DNA of 5,448 nucleotides from an uncultured Planctomycetaceae bacterium. GTDB taxonomy: Bacteria > Planctomycetota > Planctomycetia > Planctomycetales > Planctomycetaceae. The position numbers and the translations under genes are program-made. Below are positions 1 to 5,448 of the stretch, piece after piece (position 1 is the stretch's first letter; every line of letters starts with the position of its first letter). The notes under the pieces were generated by a model. The model was not told the DNA's origin. It did no database searches and saw only the letters and a list, made by a program, of their open reading frames with translations. The stretch lies in contig CAIUHT010001311.1 in NCBI GenBank assembly GCA_903898975.1, forward strand, positions 1 through 5,448, read 5' to 3'.

Positions 1-161
1 ATGCTGCGACACCGCGGGAGACGCAGGTCCGGGAGATGTGAGAGGTCAAGCACGCACCAGTCCGGGAACGCATCCGTGTCGCAACAGGGCCTGCCGGACT
101 AGCACCAGGATTGGAATTCGAAGTCTCGCGATATGCGCGCGACGGGGCGTTCTGCGGGCCA

Positions 162-186
162 CCGGGCTGTCCCCGTGCCTGCCCGG
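162..186 (-). terminator. Weak GC hairpin downstream of the permease gene
   Basis: A perfect six-base inverted repeat, CCGGGC at 162-167 and GCCCGG at 181-186, can fold with a 13-base loop just past the stop codon of the permease gene. No T-run follows on the minus strand, so it lacks the second half of an intrinsic terminator. It may be a weak or factor-assisted terminator, or a chance hairpin in GC-rich DNA. Confidence 0.22.
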
Positions 187-194
187 GCGATCGC

Positions 195-1796
195 TTAGGG
201 TCGAACCAGCGGCAGCAGCAGTTTCAGCAGCGCGACAATGGTCACCACGCCCGCGGCATCGAGCAGCAGGCCGTAGCGGATCATCCGCGACAGGGGGACG
301 TAGCCCGTGCCATAGACGATGGCATTGCATGGGGTCGAAACGGGCAGCATGAAGCCCAGGCTGGCCCCAAAGGTGGCCCCGAGTGCGGGACCGAGTGGGT
401 CGATTCCCGCCGCCTCGGCCATCCGGATCGCCAGCAGCACCACGATTTGCGCCGAGGCAGTGTTCGACGTCGCCTCGGAGACCAGTGCCGCCACCAGCGT
501 CGCCCCGGCCAACAGGGCGAACTCGCTGTGGCTGGGGAGCCAAGCGGCCATCCCCTGCCCCACCGCGTTCGCCAGGCCGGTCTTGTTCGACAACTCTCCC
601 AACGCGAAGCCGCCTCCATACAGCAGCACCACCCCCCAGTCGATCTGGGCCGCCTGCGGCCATGTCAGGGCCCGCTCGCCCGCCGTGCCCGGCAGCAGGA
701 ACAGCAATCCCGAACCCACCAGGGCGGCGACCCCCTCGGGCAGCGCCTGCTGAACTCCCTTCGCCCACGCATGCGACTCGCCCCACACCAGGGCGGCGAT
801 CCCGGGCAAGAGCCACAACGCGACCGTCACCAGGAACGCGCACAGCGTGGAACGCTCGCCTGGAGAGAGTGGCCCCAATTCCCGGCGGCGTTCCTGCAGC
901 AGTTCACGCCCCCCCGCCACCTCGTCCCGCCCGGCTGGGCAGGCCCAATTCAGGTACAGGTACAGCAGGATGAACAGCACCGTCACCACCGGGACCCCCA
1001 ACAGCATCCACTTGAGGAAGCTGATCCTGATCTGCAACTCCTGCTGGATGAAGCCCAGGCCAATCACGTTCGGGGGGGTGCCAATGGGCGTGGCCAGACC
1101 ACCAATTGAGGCGGCGAAACTGGTCATCAGGGCCAGCCCGGTTGCATACCGGCGATCCAGCTGTCCGCCCCCCGTGGCCGGGCCGTACAGGAACCGCAGG
1201 ATCGAGACCCCAATCGCCAGCATCATGGCGGTGGTCGCCGTGTTCGAGATCCACGCCGACAAGCCCGCCGTCACCAGCCCAAACGCCAGCAGAATGCGAC
1301 TGGGGTTCCCCCCCACCCAGCGACTGCCAATCACCCCGTAGGCCAGGCGACGGTCCAGCCCGTGCAGAAAGATCGCCCGCGACAGGAAGAACGACCCGAT
1401 GAACAGGAACATCAGCGGGGAGGCGAACGGGGCGAACACCGCCTTGGCCTCGGCGACCCCCAGCACCACGCAGGCCGAGGCCCCCAGCAACGCGGTGACC
1501 GGCATGGGCAACGCCTCGGTCACCCACAGCCAGACCACGGTCGCGAGAATCGCGGCCAGTCGATGTGCTTCCACCGACAGCCCCGGCCCATCGGCCCGAG
1601 TGCCCGGGTGGAAAATGGCTGGCAACAGATCGACCAGGGTGGCCCCCGGGGCGTCCGCCGCGGGGGGCGACCACGGCGCCCACCACAATGCGATAAACAG
1701 CACCGGGGCCAAAACCAGCCCCACCCGCATCCGCCACCGCTCAAAGGCCTGTTCGAGCGGCGACAGGGGCTGAAAGACCTCGGCATCGGTTGACAT
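195..1796 (-). CDS. SLC13/DASS family divalent-anion:Na+ symporter (permease)
   Basis: This 533-residue inner-membrane protein belongs to the divalent anion:sodium symporter family (SLC13, VcINDY-like), which imports dicarboxylates, or sulfate in some members, usually with Na+. Both family SNT signatures are visible: SNTATTAMM at residues 184-192 and SNTASAQI at 444-451. Each is followed by the second half of the repeated transport motif, TPIGTPPN at 236-243 and PVSTPCN at 485-491, as expected for an inverted-repeat fold. Hydrophobic segments run from about residue 24 to the C-terminus at LLLPLVRP, with a charged loop near 288-316. Length is somewhat above the roughly 460-500 residues of many bacterial members; the extra lies in the loop near 43-78 and the charged loop. 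The start is supported by GAGGG four bases upstream of the ATG. Substrate cannot be read from sequence; dicarboxylate is the default guess and sulfate is possible. It is preceded by a 248-base spacer with a 17-bp tandem repeat, so it may have its own promoter. Confidence 0.95.
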   Translation of the reverse strand: MSTDAEVFQPLSPLEQAFERWRMRVGLVLAPVLFIALWWAPWSPPAADAPGATLVDLLPAIFHPGTRADGPGLSVEAHRLAAILATVVWLWVTEALPMPVTALLGASACVVLGVAEAKAVFAPFASPLMFLFIGSFFLSRAIFLHGLDRRLAYGVIGSRWVGGNPSRILLAFGLVTAGLSAWISNTATTAMMLAIGVSILRFLYGPATGGGQLDRRYATGLALMTSFAASIGGLATPIGTPPNVIGLGFIQQELQIRISFLKWMLLGVPVVTVLFILLYLYLNWACPAGRDEVAGGRELLQERRRELGPLSPGERSTLCAFLVTVALWLLPGIAALVWGESHAWAKGVQQALPEGVAALVGSGLLFLLPGTAGERALTWPQAAQIDWGVVLLYGGGFALGELSNKTGLANAVGQGMAAWLPSHSEFALLAGATLVAALVSEATSNTASAQIVVLLAIRMAEAAGIDPLGPALGATFGASLGFMLPVSTPCNAIVYGTGYVPLSRMIRYGLLLDAAGVVTIVALLKLLLPLVRP

Positions 1797-1858
1797 GCAG
1801 CCCTCAAGAGTCAGGTGATTTCGATCTTCCGGCCTGCGGCCTCGGTCGCGGTCCCCGG

Positions 1859-1926
1859 CCAGACACGCAGCTCAGCCAGACACGCAGCTCAGCCAGACAC
1901 GCAGCTCAGCCAGTCACACAGCTCAG
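1859..1926. repeat. 17-bp tandem repeat, four copies, in the permease leader
   Basis: Three identical copies of CCAGACACGCAGCTCAG occupy 1859-1875, 1876-1892 and 1893-1909. A fourth, CCAGTCACACAGCTCAG, differs at two bases and occupies 1910-1926. The following bases (CCTGATGGCTCACG) look like a decayed fifth copy. The array ends 63 bases upstream of the permease start codon, so it probably lies in that gene's leader or promoter region. Identity of the three inner copies suggests recent expansion by slippage. A period of 17 is not a multiple of three, which argues against a coding role. Confidence 0.93.
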
Positions 1927-2044
1927 CCTGATGGCTCACGAGGGCTGGCCACTGGGTGCTGCCGGCCGACCTGAGAGCCGAGCCCCCGCACGACACAGTG
2001 GCGTCGCGTGCACCGCGGCGGTTTGAGAAGTCGGCCCGGGGTCC

Positions 2045-2626
2045 TCACTCGGCCAGTGGTATCGAGATCACGAGGGCGGCGTACTTGGGCGCGCCCCCCG
2101 GGGGGACAAACGACGCCCCGTGGCAGGTGAGGCATTCGCCATGCAGCGAGATCGACCCCGCCCGGCGGTACCAGCCCGGCGTAATCTCCTCGATCGCCAG
2201 TCGGCCCGTCGAGAGTTCACGCGAGGCCCGCCGTTCGAACTCGGTCGCCGGTTCATGGTCGAGACTCATCGGCTTCACGTTTACCGAGATCCACCGCGGC
2301 TCGATCTTCCACTGCCGACGCAGGCGGCCAAACGCCTCTTCCAGCACGAACGACGGGACCACCGACTTGTCCTTGGCGAAGTAGTGCCGGTGGATCACGT
2401 CGAGTGCCCCGGCATACACGTCGTGCAGCAGCACCGCCCGCTCTCGCGCGGCGGCGACGGGGACCTTGTCGGCCCGCAGCTTCGCGATTTCCGCCTGGAC
2501 GGCATCGCGCTCGCCGGGTTGGGCCCCCGGTGTGGCCCGGCTCGCCAGGCCCGTGGCAATCCAGCCCCCGGCCAGCAGCAGCAGCGCCACCCGGCCCGTC
2601 CGCATCCTTGGCCACTGCCCTGTCAT
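2045..2626 (-). CDS. Secreted c-type haem protein, DUF3365 (Tll0287-like) family
   Basis: This 193-residue protein has a positively charged N-terminus and a hydrophobic stretch at about residues 11-29 (VALLLLAGGWIATGLA), consistent with export by a Sec signal peptide or an N-terminal anchor. The body resembles the DUF3365/Tll0287-like haem domain: a helical region at about 40-105, then RWISVNVKPMSLDHEP at 111-126 and a WYRR segment near 152. A single CxxCH haem c motif, CLTCH, is at 165-169, followed by only 24 residues. Known relatives are mono-haem proteins with a PAS-like fold, found alone or as sensor domains of signalling proteins; here no kinase or cyclase is attached. The role is probably redox or ligand sensing or electron transfer in the periplasm, which is inference. 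The reading frame extends upstream to 2728, but the ATG at 2626 is preferred because GGGAG lies six bases before it and the signal sequence follows directly. The alternative ATG at residue 8 is possible. The gene follows a terminator and a spacer of about 240 bases after hflK. Confidence 0.87.
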   Translation of the reverse strand: MTGQWPRMRTGRVALLLLAGGWIATGLASRATPGAQPGERDAVQAEIAKLRADKVPVAAARERAVLLHDVYAGALDVIHRHYFAKDKSVVPSFVLEEAFGRLRRQWKIEPRWISVNVKPMSLDHEPATEFERRASRELSTGRLAIEEITPGWYRRAGSISLHGECLTCHGASFVPPGGAPKYAALVISIPLAE

Positions 2627-2632
2627 CGCACG

Positions 2633-2637
2633 CTCCC
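2633..2637 (-). promoter_or_regulatory. Shine-Dalgarno sequence fixing the start of the haem protein
   Basis: On the minus strand GGGAG lies six bases before the ATG at 2626. It supports this start over the in-frame ATG at 2728, which would add 34 charged, unconserved-looking residues ahead of the signal peptide. Confidence 0.6.
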
Positions 2638-2649
2638 GGGTCCGAGTCG

Positions 2650-2686
2650 AAAAAGCCCCCAGCGGCGATTCTGCCCGACCCGCCGC
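2650..2686 (-). other. Hairpin with trailing T-run in the leader of the haem protein gene
   Basis: On the minus strand GCGGCG (2686-2681) pairs with CGCCGC (2667-2662) across a 13-base loop. TGGGGGC and then five Ts (2654-2650) follow, ending 23 bases before the start codon. The T-run is seven bases from the stem, too far for a standard terminator. It could be an attenuator-like element, a decayed terminator or chance. Confidence 0.2.
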
Positions 2687-2814
2687 GGAGTGACAAGACA
2701 CCCTGCGCTCTCCCCCCCCAGCGGCCACGGGCGTCCCGCCGTTTCATACCGGGTGTCGGTGGCGGGCTTGGGTTGCTGCTGTCACTGGCGATCAATGCAG
2801 CCGGCGGTCATATC

Positions 2815-2831
2815 GTCCCCCGTTTGGGGAC
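2815..2831. repeat. Perfect short inverted repeat in the spacer after hflK
   Basis: GTCCCC (2815-2820) and GGGGAC (2826-2831) form a six-base stem with the five-base loop CGTTT. It lies just past the hflK terminator. Without a T-run it is not itself an intrinsic terminator. It could be a protein-binding palindrome, an RNA 3'-end stabiliser or part of a dispersed repeat. Confidence 0.4.
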
Positions 2832-2839
2832 ACCCGCTG

Positions 2840-2866
2840 AAAAAGCCGCACGGGAGACCCGCCGGG
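2840..2866 (-). terminator. Intrinsic terminator of the hflC-hflK operon
   Basis: Two bases after the hflK stop codon the minus strand can fold CCGGCGGG (2865-2858) with CCCGTGCGG (2854-2846). This gives about eight pairs, one of them G-U, with one bulged G and the loop TCT. After a single C come five Ts (2844-2840). A GC-rich stem, a tight loop and an immediate U-run make this the clearest transcription signal in the window, and it sets off the two SPFH genes from the downstream haem protein gene. Confidence 0.75.
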
Positions 2867-2867
2867 T

Positions 2868-3857
2868 TCACTGCCGCGTTGCGGGTTCGGCTCCTTCACT
2901 GCGGGGGGGAGTCGCGGCGGGGAAGAGCCGGAGGTCGAGGGGCTGGTCGGTCTCGACCACCAGCGTCCGTCCCAGCCGGGGCCACAGCGTGGTGAGGCTC
3001 TCGAGAAACAGCCGCTGCATGGCACGGGCCCGGATGGTGTCGCGACTGGTGTTGCCCGAGGTGGCCTGCTGATCGAGGGCGGCGAGCAGCGCGCGGAAGC
3101 GGTCGGCTGATCCCGCCGCCAGTTCAATCTGCCGTTGCCGCTCTCCCTGGGCCTGGTCGAGCAGCTGCCGGGCCTTGGCCCGGGTGGCGGTCACCTGCTG
3201 CTCGGCGAGGGACCGCTGCTGTTCGATCAGCTTGTCGCGCTCAGCCCGGGCGTTCGAGACATCGAGGAAGGCGGCCTTGACCTCGATGGGGGGCCAGACC
3301 GCGGCGATGGTCGCCTCTTCCAGTTCCACCCCCAATCCCGCCGCCGCCACCTCGCGGGCCAGGTCGCGCGACAGCCATTGCCGCAGTTCATCGAGCCCCA
3401 GTGGATGCACGTAGTCGACGCCGCACAGGCCCACGACCTCGGCGATCCGGCTCTCGGCCAGCAGCCGGAGGCGCACCTCGGGTGCCTCGTGCCCCGTCAG
3501 CCAGGGGAGTGGATCGGCGACGCGGTACTGCAGATTGACCTGCAGGTTGAGCAGGTTCTTGTCGCCCGTGAGAAACTCCCCGACGCGATCGAGACCCGCG
3601 GGGCGAAGAAAGCCCGATGGGTCGAGCGAGTCGACCGCCGCGACCCCCACGGTCAGGGTTCGCAATTCCTGCACGTTCACCCGGTCGACACGCACGCAGG
3701 GCCAGGGAAGGTCGTAATGCAGGCCACTGGGGACCACGGCGGGCTGGGCCCTGCCAAACCGCCGGACCACCCCCTGCTGGTTCGCGGCAATCAGGTAGAA
3801 CCCGCTGCACAGCCACAGCCCCAGCAACACGAGGGGCCACTTCGGAAGGTGGGTCAT
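2868..3857 (-). CDS. hflK: SPFH/prohibitin-family membrane protein, HflK type
   Basis: This 329-residue protein has one N-terminal membrane segment at about residues 7-25 (WPLVLLGLWLCSGFYLIA). A SPFH (band 7) domain follows from about 26 to 200, then a charged helical, probably coiled-coil region near 200-262 and a C-terminal segment. HflK-like features are GDKNLLNLQVNLQYRVADP at 98-116, matching the family's pattern after the ...TGD/EN turn, and VWPPIEVKAAFLDVSNARAE at 187-206, followed by a long charged helix. In Escherichia coli HflK and HflC anchor by the N-terminus, project into the periplasm and form a large cage around FtsH, modulating proteolysis of membrane proteins. It is shorter than E. 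coli HflK (about 419 residues) and lacks that protein's long Gly/Pro-rich cytoplasmic N-terminus. The ATG overlaps the hflC stop codon as ATGA, implying translational coupling. Assignment to HflK rather than a generic SPFH protein rests on motif resemblance and pairing with hflC. Confidence 0.86.
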   Translation of the reverse strand: MTHLPKWPLVLLGLWLCSGFYLIAANQQGVVRRFGRAQPAVVPSGLHYDLPWPCVRVDRVNVQELRTLTVGVAAVDSLDPSGFLRPAGLDRVGEFLTGDKNLLNLQVNLQYRVADPLPWLTGHEAPEVRLRLLAESRIAEVVGLCGVDYVHPLGLDELRQWLSRDLAREVAAAGLGVELEEATIAAVWPPIEVKAAFLDVSNARAERDKLIEQQRSLAEQQVTATRAKARQLLDQAQGERQRQIELAAGSADRFRALLAALDQQATSGNTSRDTIRARAMQRLFLESLTTLWPRLGRTLVVETDQPLDLRLFPAATPPRSEGAEPATRQ

Positions 3858-4978
3858 GGGTCACGCCCCACCGTGGGAGTGGCCCCAGCGTCGGCAGCGT
3901 CGGCGGCGGGAGGGTTGGGGACATCCACTCCCGGACTGGCCCCCCCTGCTCCGCGTTGCGGACCTTCGTGCAGCAGGCGGAACAGGCGGCTACCCGCCGA
4001 GAGCACCAGTGTCGATTGCCGGTTCAGGATCTGCCCGTACGCCGCCAGGGTCCGCTGGAACTCGTACAGCTGCGGGTCGAGGGCGTGGGCGGCGTTGAGC
4101 GTGGCGAGCGCTTCGGCTTCGCCCTCGCCACGAATCCGCTCGGCATCGGCTTCGGCCCGCGCCATCAGTTCGCTGCTGTGCCGGTTGGCCTGGCTTTCGA
4201 TCCGCACCCGCTCGGCGGCTCCCGCGCTGCGATAGCGTTCGGCAATTCGCATCCGCTCGGTCCGCATCCGTTCGTAGACCGCAATGCGATTCCCCTCGGG
4301 CAGGTTCAAACGCCGCAGCCGGAGATCGACCAGCTGCACGCCCAGCCCGGCCACAAACGAGTCTTCGTCCTGCGGGTTGGCCAGTCCCTGCAGGGTCTGC
4401 CGGGCGACCTCTGTCAGGGGCCGCGACTCATCGGGGCCCGACTCGGGTGAAGTGACGTGCAGCAGGTCGTTGAGATCGACGCGGCCAATCTCGGCCGACA
4501 GGGCCGCCCGCAGCCGGGCGTCCAGCCGGGCTTCGGCGGTCGCCCGATCCCCCAGGCGGCGGTAGAACCGGACCACGGGGCGCTCGTCGATGGGGGTGCT
4601 GGCCGAGTCAGGATCGGCGATCTTCCAGACCAGGAAGCCCGAGACCGTGACGTTCTTGCGATCCTTGGTGAACATCTCGCGGGCGGGAGGGTCGAGCAGC
4701 AGCTGCCGACGATCGAAACGGCGGACAGTGGCGATGGGCCAGGGCCATTTCAGGTGCAGGCCCCGGTCACTGGGAGCGCCTGGCGGGGCGTCGTAGACGG
4801 CGGTGATGATGCCCAACCGCTCAACCACGGCGAGTTCGGTTTCATCCACCATGAAGAGCGCGGTGGCCGCCCAGGCCAGCAATCCCAAGCGGAGGAACCA
4901 GCGCCAAAAGGTGCCACCCAGTCCCCCCCAGGGGGCCGCAGGGGCGAGCGGATCGGCAGGTAGGGTGGGAAAAGTCAT
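3854..4978 (-). CDS. hflC: SPFH/prohibitin-family membrane protein, HflC type
   Basis: This 374-residue protein has a short N-terminal tail, one membrane segment at about residues 27-44 (WFLRLGLLAWAATALFMV) and a SPFH domain from about 45 to 225. A long charged helix at about 230-300 contains the HflC-like pattern NRIAVYERMRTERMRIAERY (230-249) and later AEADAERIRGEGEAEAL (275-291), followed by DPQLYEFQRTLAAY (301-314). These resemble the E. coli HflC family, the partner of HflK in the complex around FtsH. It is about 40 residues longer than E. coli HflC (334), mainly from an Ala/Pro/Gly-rich tail at about 338-374 that looks disordered. The frame is open upstream to 5380, but the ATG at 4978 is preferred: it puts the membrane segment in the usual place, and the upstream codons are low-complexity and repeat-derived. 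Ribosome-binding signal is weak (GGAA seven bases before the ATG). It is the first gene of the operon, the reverse of the hflK-hflC order of E. coli. Confidence 0.9.
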   Translation of the reverse strand: MTFPTLPADPLAPAAPWGGLGGTFWRWFLRLGLLAWAATALFMVDETELAVVERLGIITAVYDAPPGAPSDRGLHLKWPWPIATVRRFDRRQLLLDPPAREMFTKDRKNVTVSGFLVWKIADPDSASTPIDERPVVRFYRRLGDRATAEARLDARLRAALSAEIGRVDLNDLLHVTSPESGPDESRPLTEVARQTLQGLANPQDEDSFVAGLGVQLVDLRLRRLNLPEGNRIAVYERMRTERMRIAERYRSAGAAERVRIESQANRHSSELMARAEADAERIRGEGEAEALATLNAAHALDPQLYEFQRTLAAYGQILNRQSTLVLSAGSRLFRLLHEGPQRGAGGASPGVDVPNPPAADAADAGATPTVGRDP

Positions 4979-5360
4979 GCGGACGTTCCAGAAAAGCGGT
5001 ACCCCTGGCGGAGTCTCTCGGGTGGCAGAGCGGCCACAGAGACTATCACCAGCGAGACTATCACCAGCGAGACTGTTACCAGCGAGACTGTTACCAGCGA
5101 GGCTGTCACCAGAGAGACTGCACTCAGTGACGCTGCGTGCGGCAGACGCGCGGTGACCCACGGCGCGTGGCCGGTGGCAGCCACCACGGGTGTCGCGGCG
5201 GAATCCGCCAGGCTGCGAAGAAGAGTGCTGGAAGTGGGGGCGGTCATTGGGTGTCGTCGTCCGTAGGATCGGGGCGCGAGCGGTTGGCGGGGAGACCGAA
5301 CGGGGCTGCGCCGCGGGACGTGCTCGTGCCCGGGTTGGATTCTGCGAGCGTCTGCGGGAA
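4979..5360. other. Divergent intergenic region and hflC leader
   Basis: This 382-base stretch lies between hflC (leftward) and the probable partial gene at the right edge (rightward), so it should carry both promoters. I could not pick out a convincing -35/-10 pair on either strand. The one clear structure is the 15-bp tandem repeat at 5039-5113. A 90-codon minus-strand frame (5247-4975) crosses the region and is discussed under findings; it is not called as a gene. Confidence 0.5.
5039..5128. repeat. 15-bp tandem repeat, five clear copies plus a decayed one, upstream of hflC
   Basis: Copies start every 15 bases: GAGACTATCACCAGC at 5039 and 5054, GAGACTGTTACCAGC at 5069 and 5084, GAGGCTGTCACCAGA at 5099, and a degenerate GAGACTGCACTCAGT at 5114. 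The core GAGNCTNTNACCAG is kept in the first five. Copies vary in adjacent pairs, as expected if one doublet duplicated after divergence. The array ends 60 bases upstream of the hflC start codon. Because the period is a multiple of three, it stays open in several frames, including the hflC frame, where it would read as SLAGN/SLAGD repeats. Confidence 0.93.
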
Positions 5361-5448
5361 ATGCTGGATGGCCAGCCCATCCCCGCCCCGTTCCTGGTCT
5401 ACGCGCAGGTGCCCGCGTTCCTGCAAGACTTCTACATGAACTACAAGA
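5361..5448 (+). CDS. Probable 5' end of a divergent gene of unknown product (partial, runs off the window)
   Basis: From the ATG at 5361 the plus strand reads 29 codons without a stop: MLDGQPIPAPFLVYAQ then VPAFLQDFYMNYK. The mix of hydrophobic, aromatic and charged residues looks like a real soluble protein, unlike the Arg/Pro/Ser-rich translations of other frames here. The opposite strand offers no better candidate. GGGA sits almost directly before the ATG, closer than an ideal ribosome-binding site. There is no ATG or GTG further upstream in this frame as far back as 5244, although the preceding codons (ERLRE) also look protein-like, leaving the true start uncertain. The piece faintly recalls the N-terminus of carboxymuconolactone decarboxylase/AhpD-like proteins, but it is too short to name. 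Confidence 0.5.
   Translation, partial: MLDGQPIPAPFLVYAQVPAFLQDFYMNYK

Noticed and set aside
3..41. Possible C-terminus of a plus-strand gene (AATPRETQVREM then TGA)
   Set aside because: Only twelve codons are visible and another frame also ends nearby (TAG at 100-102). Nothing distinguishes it from chance, so it is not listed as a gene.
181..194. Overlapping palindromes GCCCGGGC and GCGATCGC
   Set aside because: Eight-base palindromes are common by chance in GC-rich DNA and nothing ties them to a function.
46..843. Long minus-strand open frame (265 codons) at the left edge
   Set aside because: It overlaps the permease in another frame, is Gly/Arg-rich and lacks recognisable motifs; long shadow frames are expected at this GC content.
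1859..1926. CRISPR array
   Set aside because: The repeats are head-to-tail with no spacers between them and the unit is only 17 bp; the 15-bp array at 5039-5128 fails for the same reason.
2120..2995. 291-codon plus-strand open frame over the haem protein gene and spacer
   Set aside because: Composition is Arg/Pro-rich, it runs antisense to a gene with signal peptide and CxxCH motif, and it crosses the terminator region.
3135..4235. 366-codon plus-strand open frame antisense to hflK and hflC
   Set aside because: It mirrors two well-supported SPFH genes, is rich in Arg/Gly/Gln/Pro and shows no domain.
4979..5380. N-terminal extension of HflC by 134 codons, including SLAG(N/D) pentads
   Set aside because: The frame is open, but the residues before the ATG at 4978 are Arg/Ser/Pro-rich and repeat-derived, and HflC proteins carry the membrane segment near the N-terminus. 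The pentads also miss the A(D/N)LXX register of true pentapeptide-repeat proteins.

Overview
The window is GC-rich bacterial DNA with four complete genes, all on the minus strand, plus what looks like the first codons of a divergent plus-strand gene at the right edge. Read in the direction of transcription (right to left), the order is: SPFH protein of the HflC type (4978-3854), SPFH protein of the HflK type (3857-2868), small c-type haem protein of the DUF3365/Tll0287-like family (2626-2045), and SLC13/DASS-type divalent-anion permease (1796-195). No rRNA, tRNA, CRISPR array, insertion sequence, phage gene or toxin module was seen.

Organism: the base composition, the non-canonical hflC-then-hflK order, the stand-alone haem-binding DUF3365 protein and the repeat-bearing leaders would fit a high-GC environmental Gram-negative such as a planctomycete. 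This is inference from gene content only; no marker gene is present, so the phylum is not settled.

Layout. 1-194: non-coding or the far end of another gene, with a weak GC hairpin downstream of the permease. 195-1796: permease. 1797-2044: spacer holding four copies of a 17-bp tandem repeat. 2045-2626: secreted haem protein, whose start is set by a good Shine-Dalgarno sequence. 2627-2867: spacer with a convincing intrinsic terminator directly after hflK, a short inverted repeat and a second hairpin near the next start. 2868-4978: hflC-hflK operon, the two genes overlapping by four bases (ATGA). 4979-5360: divergent intergenic leader carrying a 15-bp tandem repeat. 5361-5448: probable start of a plus-strand gene.

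How the genes relate: HflC and HflK form one translationally coupled unit and should assemble the membrane-anchored SPFH complex that in Escherichia coli encloses the FtsH protease; no ftsH is in the window. The terminator separates this unit from the haem protein and the permease, which are on the same strand but each follow a spacer of over 200 bases, so there is no strong reason to link them in one pathway. The least explained structures are the two different short tandem-repeat arrays, each within the 5' leader of a minus-strand gene, and a 90-codon frame through the 15-bp array that ends in an ATGA overlap with hflC. I see no clear evidence of a novel multi-gene system.
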